A DNA stretch of 64,000 bases from Gordius sp. MW1 (lineage: Eukaryota > Nematomorpha > Gordioida > Gordea > Gordiidae), in contig OZ038528.1 of NCBI GenBank assembly GCA_964036665.1, positions 19,021,245-19,085,244 on the forward strand. Direction: 5' to 3'. The position numbers and the translations under genes are program-made. The notes beneath the pieces were generated by a model. The model saw only the letters and a program-made list of their open reading frames with translations. It was not told the origin of the DNA and ran no database searches. Below, one piece after another: positions 1-11,337 of the stretch; within the stretch, counting starts at the first letter, position 1, and each line of letters opens with the position of its first letter.

Positions 1-1990
1 TATAATTGTGGGGTTTGAGAACATGAGGATCTCACTTAATTCCTCCTTGGTTAATAGATTTGAATAATCCTTAATGCCTCACCAGCTAGGCTTCGAGGTC
101 AAAGGAGGGTGCGAAATAGCAACACATGCCGCAAGATTGACCCTCGAAAATCTATTACCCAATGAGTTTTTTTTTAAATTAGATTTTTTAAACGCTTTTA
201 ATAACTTAAACAGAGATTCCTTTATTAAAACTTTTATCGAGACTTATCCTAAATATGCTAATTATATCTTTTTAAGCTATGGCACACCCTCTATCCTAAA
301 ATTCGGGCAATTTTTTATAGATTCAGCTGAGGGGATTCAACAGGGAGAACCCGTTGGCCCCCCCCCCCCCCCCCCCTTATTTTGTATGGCCATCAAACCA
401 TTAATAGACGAAATTAACGACAAATGCAATTTGAGGTTTTATGTATGGTATCTTTACGATGCCACCTTATCAGGCACCACGGAAGAGCTAATCAAAGCTC
501 TTAACATCATTAATGAATACTACATAAAACTTAACCTATCATTAAACGCGACAAAATGCGAAATTTATTCTGACAGCACAACTCACATCCACCCATCCTT
601 TGCATCTTTTCTACGCCTTAAAAAGGACGAGGTTTTTTCACTACTTTTCTCCAATAAGCGGTCCAGAATCTTTAAGAAGATATCTCGACAATTATTTTAA
701 GAACTTAAAATGTAAAAATGAACTTTTTAAGCTTATGCCCCCCCCCCCCCTATCACGGATTTTATATATTAAAAAACTACTTTAATATTGCCAAAATATT
801 ATTTTGCTTCCGATCTACAAGCGCATTTTTGCATACACATATCTTACATAATTTAACCCACATAAAATCCGTCATGGAATCCACCCTCAACTTATCATTC
901 AATACAAACACCTGGCTACAAGCCACATTACCAACAAAATCTGGAGGCCTGGGAATTCGTTCACCAAGCTCCTTATCATTGGCCTCATTCATATCCTCCC
1001 ACCTTTCTTCAAAATTCATTGTAGAAAAATTAATCCCATACCCGTCCGATGAAACATTCGTCAAGGCCCTATCCCTCTGGAACCTTAATGTTATTCCAGA
1101 AACCTCCTATCCACAAACATCAATCCAAAAGTATTGGGATGCTTGTTTGGTTTCGCGCTCCGTTGCTCACCTACTTACGAGCAGCGATACCAAACAACAT
1201 TACAACCCTCGGTCATTGGTGTTTGATAAATCAGGCCACGAATGGCTTGAGGCTTACCCCAGTAAGTATTCAAACATGATGTTGGAGGATTCCGAGCTAA
1301 CCTACAGTATAGCTTTCGCCTTGGTATCAAATACACCAAACCATATGTTTGTAAGAATTGCGACCTGCCCGTTGACGAAGAAGCCCGTCATCCATTACAT
1401 TGCAGGTTGAACAAATACAGACACGTGCGACACTCCAAGATCAACTCCATCATCCAGTCGGCCCTTAAAAAGGCTAAAATTCCCTCCATTCTTGAGCCGT
1501 CAGACCCTTCTCTGGAGTGTCGCATGCGCCCTGACGGCTCCTCACTTGTGCCCTGGGAAAACGGTCTGTTCTAAAAATAGGACTTTACATGCATTGATTT
1601 GTTTGCCCTTTCAAATCTCATTTATGCTCCGATGGCTCTCGCCGAGGGGCGCAAATTAGCAAAATACAAAGCCCTTTCAAACTCAAGTATTTTTATCCCA
1701 ATAGTTTCATCCTGTTCCGGCTCTTATGGAAAAATGGCATTGTTTTTTTTTAAAGAATTAGGCAGACGATCTCCTCCTTCAAAATATTCTCCCGCATTTC
1801 TATTAAAACAATCAACTGCGATTTTAATCGCTAAATTCAATTTTAAATCCTTTTTGGATTCTTGTCCTTCTTTAAAAGAGGAAGATGAAGATATATTAGC
1901 TACTTAACTATCTTATTTTTTTTTAATATACTAAATTTGTATTACATTTTACCGTATTATAATGAGCCATATATTAATAAACTTTCTTAT
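1..1990 (+). mobile_element. LINE 3' portion: reverse transcriptase plus restriction-like endonuclease (R2/R4-type), decayed
   Basis: A non-LTR retrotransposon that runs in from the left edge. The RT part (about 74-560) shows the fingers motif MPHQLG..KGGCE, the palm motif KLDFLNAFNNLNRDSF and a YLYDA box where an active copy would have YLDD. The thumb and connection region follow at about 640-1300, with TWLQA..P.KSGGLGIRSP. The C-terminal part holds a CCHC-like segment, then MRPDGSSLVPW and DFTCIDLF, as in restriction-like endonucleases (about 1310-1907). Nothing looks like an AP endonuclease. Reading breaks: the mutated YLDD box, a frame change near 640-720, another near 1310, a stop after the PDG motif at about 1574, and poly-C runs of 19 and 13 inside coding sequence. 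The 3' UTR ends near 1985; this end is set by a second copy of the same tail in reverse at 57375-57610. The RT and endonuclease assignment is secure; the exact clade is not. Confidence 0.85.
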
Positions 1991-2029
1991 ATTAAAAAAA
2001 ATAGATTTGAATTTTATTTACTGCTTTTC

Positions 2030-2290
2030 CATGGGATATTACCCTTTTTTGAGGATACTTTTATTTTTTTACAAAGGAAAATAATTCAATTTCATATATT
2101 TTAACAAATCGATGGCTGTGCCATGGGCATGCCTATTGCTCCCGTCTTGGCAAACATTTATTTATCCCACTTAGAAAACTAATTATCAAATCTCCGCTTT
2201 CCCCACCATTTTGGTTTGTTGACGACATATTTGCAATTTAAATATTTTATTGAATTTCTGTAAATGTTACGATTTCGCAAAACAAAAATA
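2030..2290 (+). mobile_element. Penelope-like element RT fragment
   Basis: A short decayed piece of reverse transcriptase. One frame reads QIDGCAMGMPIAPVLANIYL followed by SHLE, and a neighbouring frame reads FVDDIFAI. The order 'D-G-x-A-M-G-x-P-x-x-P-x-x-A-N-I' and then 'V-D-D-I-F' is the palm signature of Penelope-like elements, distinct from the LINE just upstream. No GIY-YIG domain and no element ends were found, so this is a relic of roughly 250 bp. Other RT classes with a similar ANI..DDIF pattern cannot be fully excluded. Confidence 0.6.
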
Positions 2291-2852
2291 TATAAGCCTA
2301 AGCTTTATTAGTAAATATATATCTTGTAGCAAATAATTTGTAAAATTATATATTTGGGGACATCCCTGGACTAGATAGACTGCTCACAACGCACAAAATA
2401 TGTACCTTTTTTCCCACCATTTTGATGTGAACATGGCAAAGTGGTGATCATATAGAAATTAGTAATTTTTCAAATTAATCAAAAGGTAAATAGAAAAATA
2501 TTGAATTGGGTAGATATCAAAAGCAGCATTTTAAAATAAATTAAATATCTAAAGAAGCTGACCACCTTAGTGTGACAAACAGCTATTGGAAGTTTTATTA
2601 TTTAATAAATACATAAAAATTACAAATATAAAAACTGCTATTAAAGTTTGTTTAATAATATAGCGCCATCAATATTTTGTACAATACTAAATTATTGACT
2701 TAGTTTATAAACTAGGTAAGAAGGCAAATTACTGTTATAAGGCAAAATTACATGGTTAAAATACACGAGTTGTACTCTTAAAAATGGAGGAAAATTTAAC
2801 ACACAATTAACCATATGCAGCATATGGCATGAGCAGTCTATCTAGTGTATGG

Positions 2853-3520
2853 TAGTGATGGTGAAACGCTTAGCACCAGCGCGTGTAGCGCCTCCCATCT
2901 ACATAGCATAGTCGCCTGGATGTGCTAAAGTTATAGCACATAGTCACTTGGAGGCGCTAAAGCTATAGCACTTAGTCACTTAGAGGCTCTAAAGCTATAG
3001 CACATAGTCACTTGGAGGCGCTAGTGGTGTAGCACATTGTCACATAAAGAGCTAGATTTATGGCGTGGCGCTAACATTGTTATAAAATTTATAGGTTAAA
3101 TTGCATTATTGTGCGCACATGTGGCACCACATGTGCATATATTAATGCAATTAATAATGCAATTTAACCTATAAATTTTATAACAATGTTAGCGCCACGG
3201 TATAAATCTAGCGCCTTATGTAACAATGTGCTAGACCTCTAGCGCCTCCAAGTGACTATGTGCTAGCGCCTCTAAGTGACTATGTGCTAAAGTTTTAGCG
3301 CCTCCAAGTGACTATGTGCTACAACTTTAGCGCCTCCAAGTGACTATGTGCTATAGCTTTAGCGCTTCTAAGTGACTATGTGCTATAGCTTTAGCGCCTC
3401 TAAGTGGCTATGTGCTATAGCCATAGCGCCTCCAAGTGACTATGTGCTACAAATTTAGCGCCTCCAAGTGACTATGTGCTATAGCTTTAGCGCCTATCAA
3501 ACGCTATTTGACCATCACAA
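2853..3520. mobile_element. Fold-back element with ~33-bp sub-repeats and 8-bp target duplication (hAT-like)
   Basis: A non-coding palindromic element. The tips are TAGTGATGGT on the left and ACCATCACAA on the right. The flanks GTGTATGG (2845-2852) and GTCTATGG (3521-3528) match at 7 of 8 bases, as an aged 8-bp target duplication would. The core (about 3050-3225) is a near-perfect inverted repeat of about 58 bp per arm around a short centre. Outside the core each arm holds tandem units of about 33 bp, such as GCGCCTCCAAGTGACTATG followed by TGCTATAGCTTTA: about four units on the left and about eight on the right, in opposite orientation. No transposase is present. The 8-bp duplication suggests hAT mobilisation; that is inference. 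Confidence 0.75.
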
Positions 3521-3528
3521 GTCTATGG

Positions 3529-4324
3529 GAACATCATATAATAGTGTTTTACACTATAATATAATAAATTACTTTTAAATTCCAAGGAATTTGTGTGAAA
3601 TTATATTGGTACAATTTATTGCCAGTTTTTTATGCTATTAATTTAGTAACAATGCTACTTTTATATATTACAACTTTTTAAAGTGTACCCTAAATACTTC
3701 TTATATTATAAATAATGACTAGAAGTATCCACCTGCACCTTTGGGGTTTTATGACAATATAATAATAGAAATGCAATGAATTCTTTAAAAACAAATCGAA
3801 AAGAGTTATATCATCTAATGTTTTTCACATAGATTTAAAGGGTCTACTAATTTTTGTCGATGCGAAATAACGGTCCCATCCAGTGCAAATAAGCAATTGA
3901 TTTAAATATAAATAGACCCTTGATTTATTGTGTCTATATTATGAAACACTTTTATAAATTGAACTATTTTTGCATGTAGTGGCAAACAGGAAAGCTTTAA
4001 AAATTTAATGATTTTTTAATCTGCCCATACTATAGAATAGAAACTGATATTTGTATTATTTCTTAAGTAACTCTATACAATATAATAAAGTACAGTGTAA
4101 CTTATTTTTATATTATTAAACTTTATTTAAAGTTACAAAGAGAAAACAAATATAAAATCTAACGGATAATAAATAGTCAAGTAGCACAAGCGATATTCAA
4201 CATGATTTTTTTTGTTAGCCATCCTTATTTTTTTATTTTCTATATATTATTAAATTTACAAAAAAAATAGGGGAAAAATTTATATTGTATAAATTTTTTA
4301 TAAAAGTTGAGACATGTCAAGAAT
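3529..4324. other. AT-rich stretch, no gene seen
   Basis: Low-complexity AT-rich sequence with no long reading frame and no recognised repeat ends. If the minus-strand gene at 4488-10435 continues downstream, this would be intron or 3' flank. Confidence 0.5.
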
Positions 4325-4437
4325 TCTTGTAAAGACGAGACCGAGTTTTTTTAACCCGAGATGAGATCGAGATTCTCATGATCGCACCCGAGATGAGACG
4401 AGATTTTGCTTTCGAGACCGAGACGAGATCGAAACAC
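4325..4437. repeat. Degenerate GAGACGAGAT-type short repeat
   Basis: About 110 bp of imperfect repeats of GAGACGAGA, CCGAGATGAGA and TCGAGA. It is purine-rich on the plus strand and looks like an imperfect simple repeat. No function is visible. Confidence 0.6.
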
Positions 4438-4487
4438 CAAAAATTTATTGTAGTCTCAAAAATCAATTAAGGGAGCTAATGACTTAC

Positions 4488-7400
4488 TTTTTCGTTTGTT
4501 CTAAAAGGTAATATGGCTGTCTCATTGGTCAGAGTAATGAAGTTCAAGGTACAATTCGCTTCTGCTAAATCATTGATTGTCAAGAACTGTATTAAATAAA
4601 ATATATTAAAAAGAAAGGGCAAAATTACGTCGGGTATGAAATTAAAGACTGTCCGTCCATTTAATGCATCTTTTAAATTTGTTAAATCATATTCCAGAAT
4701 ACGGATGGAATCATTTGAAGTTATGGAAATAGGGAAATTGATTTCCATAGTTATTTTATAAAAGGACGAATTTTCGGAAGGATACGGCTTTAAATTACAA
4801 TTCCTAAATTATATTATGTGTAATGACTAAGCGTAATAACCTGATTTCCATATCATTGGTAAATATTAGATCATATATTCCCGCGGCGTACTAAACTGCA
4901 AACGTGTTCGCTATGAATTGCTACTCCTAATAAAATTATTAACTAAGCAAGCGTTAAATACTTGAGCCATATTTTTTATTAAACCGAGGAAATGGGCTCA
5001 ATGATTGACCTATAATTATTTTATAAATCTAAGCATATTTAAGTTTAGCAACCATAAACATTGTCAGGATCGCATTCCTTTAAAATAAGATTTGGTTGAT
5101 GAACATACATGAATTGACACATGTTAAACGCTTCTGTGCCAAATATCAAGCGGCTCATGGAATTAATTTCACTGAAACTACTTTGTAACAAAAGATCGTC
5201 ATACACTTCGTAAATAGTTATTCCATTATGTTCTTGCACTATTCTAATCTAATATACATTAGATTAATCAAAAAGTTATCTGTAGAGAGGTAATTGGAGT
5301 GCAAAGTGCCTCAGGGGGGATATGTTATTTACCGATGTGTTGTCAATCAAATTAACGTTAATTGGTTATATGCGGAATGTATTATATACGTTGGATATAC
5401 ACGTTTTTACTCACTTTCTATTATTGTATCGCTTCGAAACCTTTCTGTAGTAAATAAAGATCCCCAACCCTAATAGTGGCGACGTAAAAGATAATCTTAC
5501 GCGGGAATGCAGAAATAAAAAACAACGGCTAACATCGACGTTTTTATAACACAATTTGAGTATTTCTAAGGAGCAATAAGACGGAGACAGATGAGCAAAA
5601 AGCAGGTCTATTATTAACCAGCCTTGATGGGGAGGCATTCCAATTAATACTAGAGGATTATAGACCGCAAGAGTTGACAGAAATTACATATGAAGAAGCT
5701 AAAAATCGGTTAAAAAAATTATTCCAAAGGAATTCATGCGCGAGGGCAAAGACGTATGAATTCTCAAAGGTCCGACAAGGCCAGGGAGAGACGATAGACA
5801 CGTACGCTAATAGACTCAAGGCCGGAGCTAACAGCTGCAACTTCGGAAACGAAGAATTGCAGAACAGAATCGTCGACCAATTCATTATAGGATTGCGCGA
5901 TAGAAGCTTACAGGCGAGACTGTTGGCAGAAAATGACATCAAATGGGACCGCCTACGCGAGCTGGCGTTAACGGCCGAGACGATACTTGCAAGACGGGTC
6001 CGAAGGCCTGGAGCGTAGTGGCGGGACGAGAAGCGTGGCCTGGGCCGGTCCGAATTCCCAGGTTAAAACATGCTTTAGATGTGTTAACTGTAGATATATA
6101 TATTAATAACGAATTATTCCAATGCATCTTTGATACCGGCGTCACGGTATCGATAATACCGGCGCAAAAATGGGCGAAAGAGATCCCACGCAACAAAGAG
6201 CTCGTCCCGACGGTGTACGCGTACGACCACGAGGAAATAAAGATCGTAGCCAAGGTGCAAGCTGATGTCCGAATGGGGGACATGAGAAAACAGCTGTCGT
6301 TATTGATAGCAGACGTAGCTGGGCCGCCGTTGTGTGGGATCGATTGGATCCAAGAATTTGCACCGAAATTTGGCGACGAATTCGTTGGAACTCAAGAGCT
6401 GCGGCGGAACGGTTCGCGGTAAATTACGTAGAAAGACCGAAGGATTCCAAGTCCGCGATCCGGCACGTGATGAAGCAATGGGAGGGCCAGCTAAATGAAT
6501 TTTCAAAAGCAGTCAAGGGAATAACGGTGGAAGTACCGTTAAAAGAGGGCATAGATCCCGTATTTATCCCCCGAAGGGTGCCGATGGCGTGGAAGAAAGA
6601 AGTAGAAGAAGAGCTGGACAAATGGGTCAGAGACGGGGTGATAGAACCGATTGATTTTTCAAGATGGGCCAGTCCAGTGGTACCCGTGAAAAAAAGCGAT
6701 GGGACTCTTCGATTATGTATTGATTACCGGTTTACTATAAACAAATACGGTCAAGGATTGTTGTACCCCTTACCCAAAATCGACGATTTGTTAAATAAAC
6801 TCGTTAACGCGTGTTGTTTTACTTAGCTAGACCTAACGAAAGCGTACTTACAACTCGAATTAGGTCCAGAAACGAGCCACGATTGACTATCTCCACGCAC
6901 AAGGGCCTATTTAAAGTTAACCGAATGCCTTTTGGCTTAAATTGCGCCGCGGCGATTTTCCAAAAAACAATGGATTAGATATTAGGAAGCATGGAGGGGG
7001 TAGCGGTATACATCGATGATATACTAATCGCGGGGGAAACCGAAGAAATCCACAACGAGCGGTTACTCAAAGTACTAGAAACGTTACAAAAATGGGGTTT
7101 CGTGCCAAACATTTCCAAGAGCATCTTGTGGGCGAAGAAAGTAACATTTTTGGGATACGCAATAAGTAACAAGAGAATTCAAATCAACGACAATAAAGCC
7201 GAACTGGTCGAGCAGTGGAAAAATTTAACAAAAAAATGAAATAAAATCGCTCCTGGGGTTAACAGCATATTTTTCAAAGTTTATTAAGGACTACGCCAAA
7301 ATCGTGCACCCGATTCAAAAACTCATGAAAAAAAAACGTGTTGTACTACTGGGGTGGAGAACAACAAGACGAATTCGAAGCCATCAAGTCCGCGCTTACT

Positions 7401-10400
7401 AAAGCCCCCGTACTGGCATACTTTAATGGAGATTGGGAGGCTGGCCTGGTCGTAGACGCCTCTGGTACAGGGTTAGGGGCCATCTTACAGCAACGAGCAC
7501 CAGGGGAGAATTGGAGAGTGGTGGCCTATGCTTCAAGAGCGTTAAACGATAGCGAAAGCGGGTATTCGACGATCGAACGAGAGGCCCTTGCGGTGGTTTA
7601 TGGACTAAAAAAGTTCAATGAATATATACAAGGACGAAGCGTTACAATCATGACGGATCATAGACCCCTAGTATATATATTCGAACAGAGCAAAAGGGGC
7701 AAGGAACAATGGTCACCACGTCTGACTAGGTGGGCGCTCATGGTATCAGGCTACACGACCAAGTTGGTGTACAACAAGGATTCCGAAAACGCGGCAGATT
7801 TCTTGTCTAGAAAACCGAACGAAAACGCTTATCAGGTTAGCGAGGAAATGCCAGAAGACTCAACGAATCCGTTTATATCATTGGACGTAGTAAGACAACA
7901 CACCTTGGACGACCCGGGGCTGCGACAATTAAAAGAGTGGATTAGAGGTAAACAAAACACAATGGTCACGTATGAGCTAAAACGCTCCTACGAAAAACAC
8001 CTGCCAAAGTTACACGAAGCCAAAAGCATAATATTTTACAAAGGACGACGAATATTATTCCGGCTGAGTTACGAGGAGCGGTACTCCAAAGATTACATAG
8101 GGGCCACGTGGGTATCAAGCGGATGCAAGAAGTGGCGGGGCAGTATATATGGTGGCCTACTCTCGACGATGACTTATTGAGCGTAGCGAAAGGGTGCCGG
8201 AATCGCAATTACACTGCCGCGGCGGCGAAGAAGGCACAGTTGATAGAGTGTCAACCTAGCCATAGACCGTGGGTTCAAGTACATATCGATATCATGGGTC
8301 CTCTCAAGGGTAAGTCATACCTGGTGATGGTGGACAATAGCTCGAAAGGTGTTTAAAAGACACCACAGCGACCACCATTATAAAAAAACATGCCGAAACG
8401 TTTGCTAGATTTGGAAATCTACCATGGTTAATATTAGATAACGGCCCGCAATTCAAAGGGCAGGAGTTACAGAATTTTTGCAAAATGAGAGGGATTAATC
8501 AGCAATGGACAGCCCCTTACCATCCTGCGTCTAGTGTGACAGAAAGGTATGTACGATTAATTAAAGAAGCCATTATAAGAAACGAGTAGATTTTTGGAAA
8601 ACTACAGATCTACAAAACACCCACAACCAATAAAAGCCCAGCAGAGGTGATGCTAAAAAGGCGTATGCGAACCGAATGGGAGGTATTGAGGGAAACCGTA
8701 CCACAACAATGGGTAGAGACCGGGAACCCGCGGATGTTCGACGTAGGAGACTTGGTTTGGGTACGTATGTTTTTAGGACCAAGCAAATGGGTAGAAGGCA
8801 CGATAAAAGCCAAGCACGGTACTCGGTCCTACGATGTATGGGCACAGGGAAGAAAACACCACCGACACGTGGATCAAGTAAGGAAACGGAAAATCTTGGA
8901 TTGGACCACACTGGGACAAAAGAACGGGTGGCCGCAAAGATCATCAGAAAGGGAAGCCGGAACAAGTGCTATAAGGGAACAAATGGAAAACTAGTCAGGA
9001 ACGCCTAGAGAAGAACCTAGAAGGGAAAAAATTCAAAAACAGTCAAGAACGCCTAGAGTATAACCTAGATACCCGCAGCGTAGTCGGAAACCGCCAGCAT
9101 TCCTTAAGGATTTTGTCTGTGAAAAGGGGGGAACTGTAGAGAGGTAATTGGAGTGCAAAGTGCCTCAGGGGATATGTTATTTACCGATGTGTTGTCAATC
9201 AAATTATCGTTAATTGGTTATATGCGGAATGTATTATATACGTTGGATATACACGTTTTTACTCACTTTCTATTATTGTATCGCTTCGAAACCTGTCTGT
9301 AGTAAATAAAGATCCCCAACCCTAATATTATCATTGCATTATTAAGCTCAATTTATATTTATTATTAGAGTAGGAATATTTAGGACCACAGAGACACATC
9401 TTTAAAAAACTTGATATATAGTGGACAAATTAAACAAAAAAATAAATTAGATTAAGGAAAATAATGAGGTTATATTAGTGTTTTATAAACGGCTGGGTTT
9501 TGTTTGGTCGAGACCTTTGGTCATAGTAGATTAAACATAAACACAGGCCAAAGATTAGACCCAATACCTTTGGTCTCTTTATGTTTAATCGACTAAAGCC
9601 AAAGGTCGACCAAACGAAACCCAGCCATTTTTACAACACTAGGTTATGTCATACTGCGAGCATGTCTGTCCTTGAAATGCTCGAGTTGTAGTAGCTAGAT
9701 ACGTCAAAACATCTTTCGGCTGTCACATTTATCATTGGACTTCCATACCTAGGCAAATCTGTACTAAGACTGCCGCATATTAGCTTTAGAGGTATGAAAA
9801 TGTGAACGGGTATATCAACGTATATCTATTATTGTCAATATAGATAGTGTTTGTTATAAACTTCTAAACAAACCTCGTTTTGGAAAATTTTGTTGAAATT
9901 AACGAAATCTTTCCAATCATGAGGATTAAATTTGTAGGTGTACAGGTTATTAATGTGATCAACTACTTGAATTGGGCGAAATATGGCAATTGCATTTATA
10001 CCCTTTTCCCCAACAACTATTCGACTAAGTTTGACTAACGCATGTATTAAATTTAATATTACTATGTTGTGATGTTAATATATCGTTCAACCTCAAAGTT
10101 GCCATCGTTCAATTCACATAAAGCTAAACTTTATATTAGTGTTGTAAAACGGCTGGGTTTTATTGGGTCAACCTTTGGTTTAAGTCCACTAAACATAAGC
10201 AAACCAAAGGATTTTTGGTCTGTTTTTATCAATCGACCCCTAGACTTAGTCAAAATTTGAAAAACAGACCCGGGTCGACAGTTAGTCTCAGCTGAACTAA
10301 AGGTCGACCAAACAAAACCCAGCCGTTTTTGCAACACTACTGTATATAAAATCAGAATTAATTCAATACCTTCTTCGTTATAGTAATAAGTCACAAACTG

Positions 10401-10435
10401 TCCATCTTCTTCGATTTCGACTAATTTAAATTTCC
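4488..10435 (-). CDS. Unrecognised multi-exon host gene, internal part (at least 7 exons)
   Basis: Seven exons can be placed on the minus strand with AG/GT borders and matching phases: 10370-10435, 9874-10016, 9655-9825, 5060-5248, 4841-4890, 4629-4803 and 4488-4586. Together they give about 297 residues without a stop. Readable stretches include DGQFVTYYYNEE, NPHDWKDFVNF, STDLPRYGSPMINVTAERC and KECDPDNYAAGIYDLIF. The last intron is only 42 bp. No domain was recognised: the protein looks globular, rich in Ile, Asn and aromatic residues, with a few Cys and N-glycosylation-like sites (INVT, NCT, NET), so a secreted or luminal protein is possible. Neither the first nor the last exon was found. 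The intron between the third and fourth exons holds the Gypsy element 5281-9327; the first and third introns placed here each hold a small hAT-type element (10137-10339 and 9476-9641). Confidence 0.7.
5281..5475 (+). repeat. Left LTR of Gypsy element
   Basis: This 195-bp repeat is nearly identical to 9135-9327. It is preceded by the target duplication TTATC. It ends with GTAGTAAATAAAGATCCCC and CCCTAATA, including a polyadenylation-like AATAAA. Confidence 0.93.
9135..9327 (+). repeat. Right LTR of Gypsy element
   Basis: This 193-bp partner of the left LTR sits directly after the purine tract GAAAAGGGGGGAAC. The second copy of TTATC follows it. Confidence 0.93.
9476..9641. mobile_element. Palindromic hAT-type MITE, copy 1
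   Basis: This 166-bp inverted repeat starts TAGTGTTTTATAAACGGCTG and ends GCCATTTTTACAACACTA. The flanks GGTTATAT and GGTTATGT match at 7 of 8 bases. It is the same family as 10137-10339 and 55594-55764. It carries no coding sequence. It lies in an intron of the unrecognised minus-strand gene. Confidence 0.8.
10137..10339. mobile_element. Palindromic hAT-type MITE, copy 2
   Basis: This 203-bp member of the CGGCTGGGTTTTG family starts TAGTGTTGTAAAACGGC and ends GCCGTTTTTGCAACACTA. The flanks CTTTATAT and CTGTATAT match at 7 of 8 bases. The short reading frames crossing it come from its internal palindrome and are not genes. Confidence 0.8.
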
Positions 10436-10739
10436 CTAAAAAATGTAAAATTTAAATATTTTCAACGTAGTCAATGCCCAAAAATATTAAATGCCGCACC
10501 AAAAATATGTTGCCCTAATTTAACCCGCTATGTTTTATATAAAAATTTAATTTAACAAATTAATTTGCCTCATATACATATTTAAACTATGAATGATTAA
10601 AATGATAAAAAATAAAGGATACCGTATTGAGGAAATAACAATAAGATGTATAAAATTAATAGTTTCCTATTGCCCATAGTATGATTTAAAATGCAAAGAA
10701 TTAGCTGTTATGATCTTATGTATGTACGTGGAAGGGTGT
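10436..10739. other. AT-rich stretch, no gene seen
   Basis: This lies upstream (on the minus strand) of the first exon placed in the unrecognised gene, so it is probably intron. No further exon with good borders was found here. Confidence 0.4.
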
Positions 10740-11262
10740 ATGATATTTAAAAGGCTATAAACCTTTAAAATTAGTTAGAAATTTAAATTAAGTCAAAACA
10801 TAAAATCTTAATAGTTACATTACTCAAAACATAATTAAATGTTTAAAAGGATATTAACCTTTAAAATTAATTAATTTAAATTAAGCCAAATATTTAATCT
10901 TACTAATTACATTACTCAAAACATAATTAAATGTTTAAAAGGATATTAACCTTTAAATTTAAATCCAACACGATTTCCATACACGGATCAATGCCATCCG
11001 TTTAGTTATAGCGCGTTTTTATATTTTTTTTAATCGTGTATGTAATTTTTTATATTTTTTTTTGTATAATAAACAAATAACAATGCGATTATAAAATTTA
11101 AATTTTGCAAAAACACAAAATCTTACCAATTACATTACTCAAAACATAATTAAATGTTTAAAAGTTTAAAAGGATATTAACCTTTAATTAATTATAAATT
11201 TAAATGTTGCCAAAATATTTAATCTTACTAATTACATTACTCAAAACATAATTAAATGTAAA
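10740..11262. repeat. AT-rich tandem/dispersed repeat, about four copies
   Basis: The core ATTACATTACTCAAAACATA followed by ATTAAATG recurs near 10812, 10907, 11131 and 11231. Each copy is followed by GTTTAAAAGGATATTAACC or a variant. Spacing is about 95-100 bp inside each pair, with extra AT sequence between the two pairs. This is minisatellite-like and non-coding. Confidence 0.7.
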
Positions 11263-11337
11263 TGCAATCAACTATCTTTTTAAATAAATTACTTTTTCCT
11301 TTAAATCTTGTTTTAATAAATTTAGTTATAAATATTT

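Larger units (their letters stand above)
5281..9327 (+). mobile_element. Ty3/Gypsy LTR retrotransposon, near-complete but broken
   Basis: The LTRs are 5281-5475 and 9135-9327, starting TGTAGAGAGG and ending CCCTAATA. They differ at only a few positions, so the insertion is fairly young. The target duplication TTATC flanks both sides (5276-5280 and 9328-9332). A TGGCGACGT primer-binding-like stretch follows the left LTR, and a purine tract GAAAAGGGGGGAAC precedes the right one. The internal order is gag (about 5.6-6.0 kb), aspartic protease with a DTG core (about 6.1 kb), RT with YIDD (about 6.5-7.2 kb), RNase H (about 7.3-7.9 kb) and integrase (about 8.0-9.0 kb). The integrase resembles the K02A2.6/Mag-like group. 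The element is broken, with roughly seven to ten reading interruptions, although all domains are present. It lies in an intron of the minus-strand gene, antisense to it. Confidence 0.92.

Noticed and set aside
2371-2845. 16-bp inverted pair CTAGATAGACTGCTCA / TGAGCAGTCTATCTAG, 475 bp apart
   Set aside because: Perfect but short, with no convincing target duplication and no second copy; could be an old MITE but not supportable.
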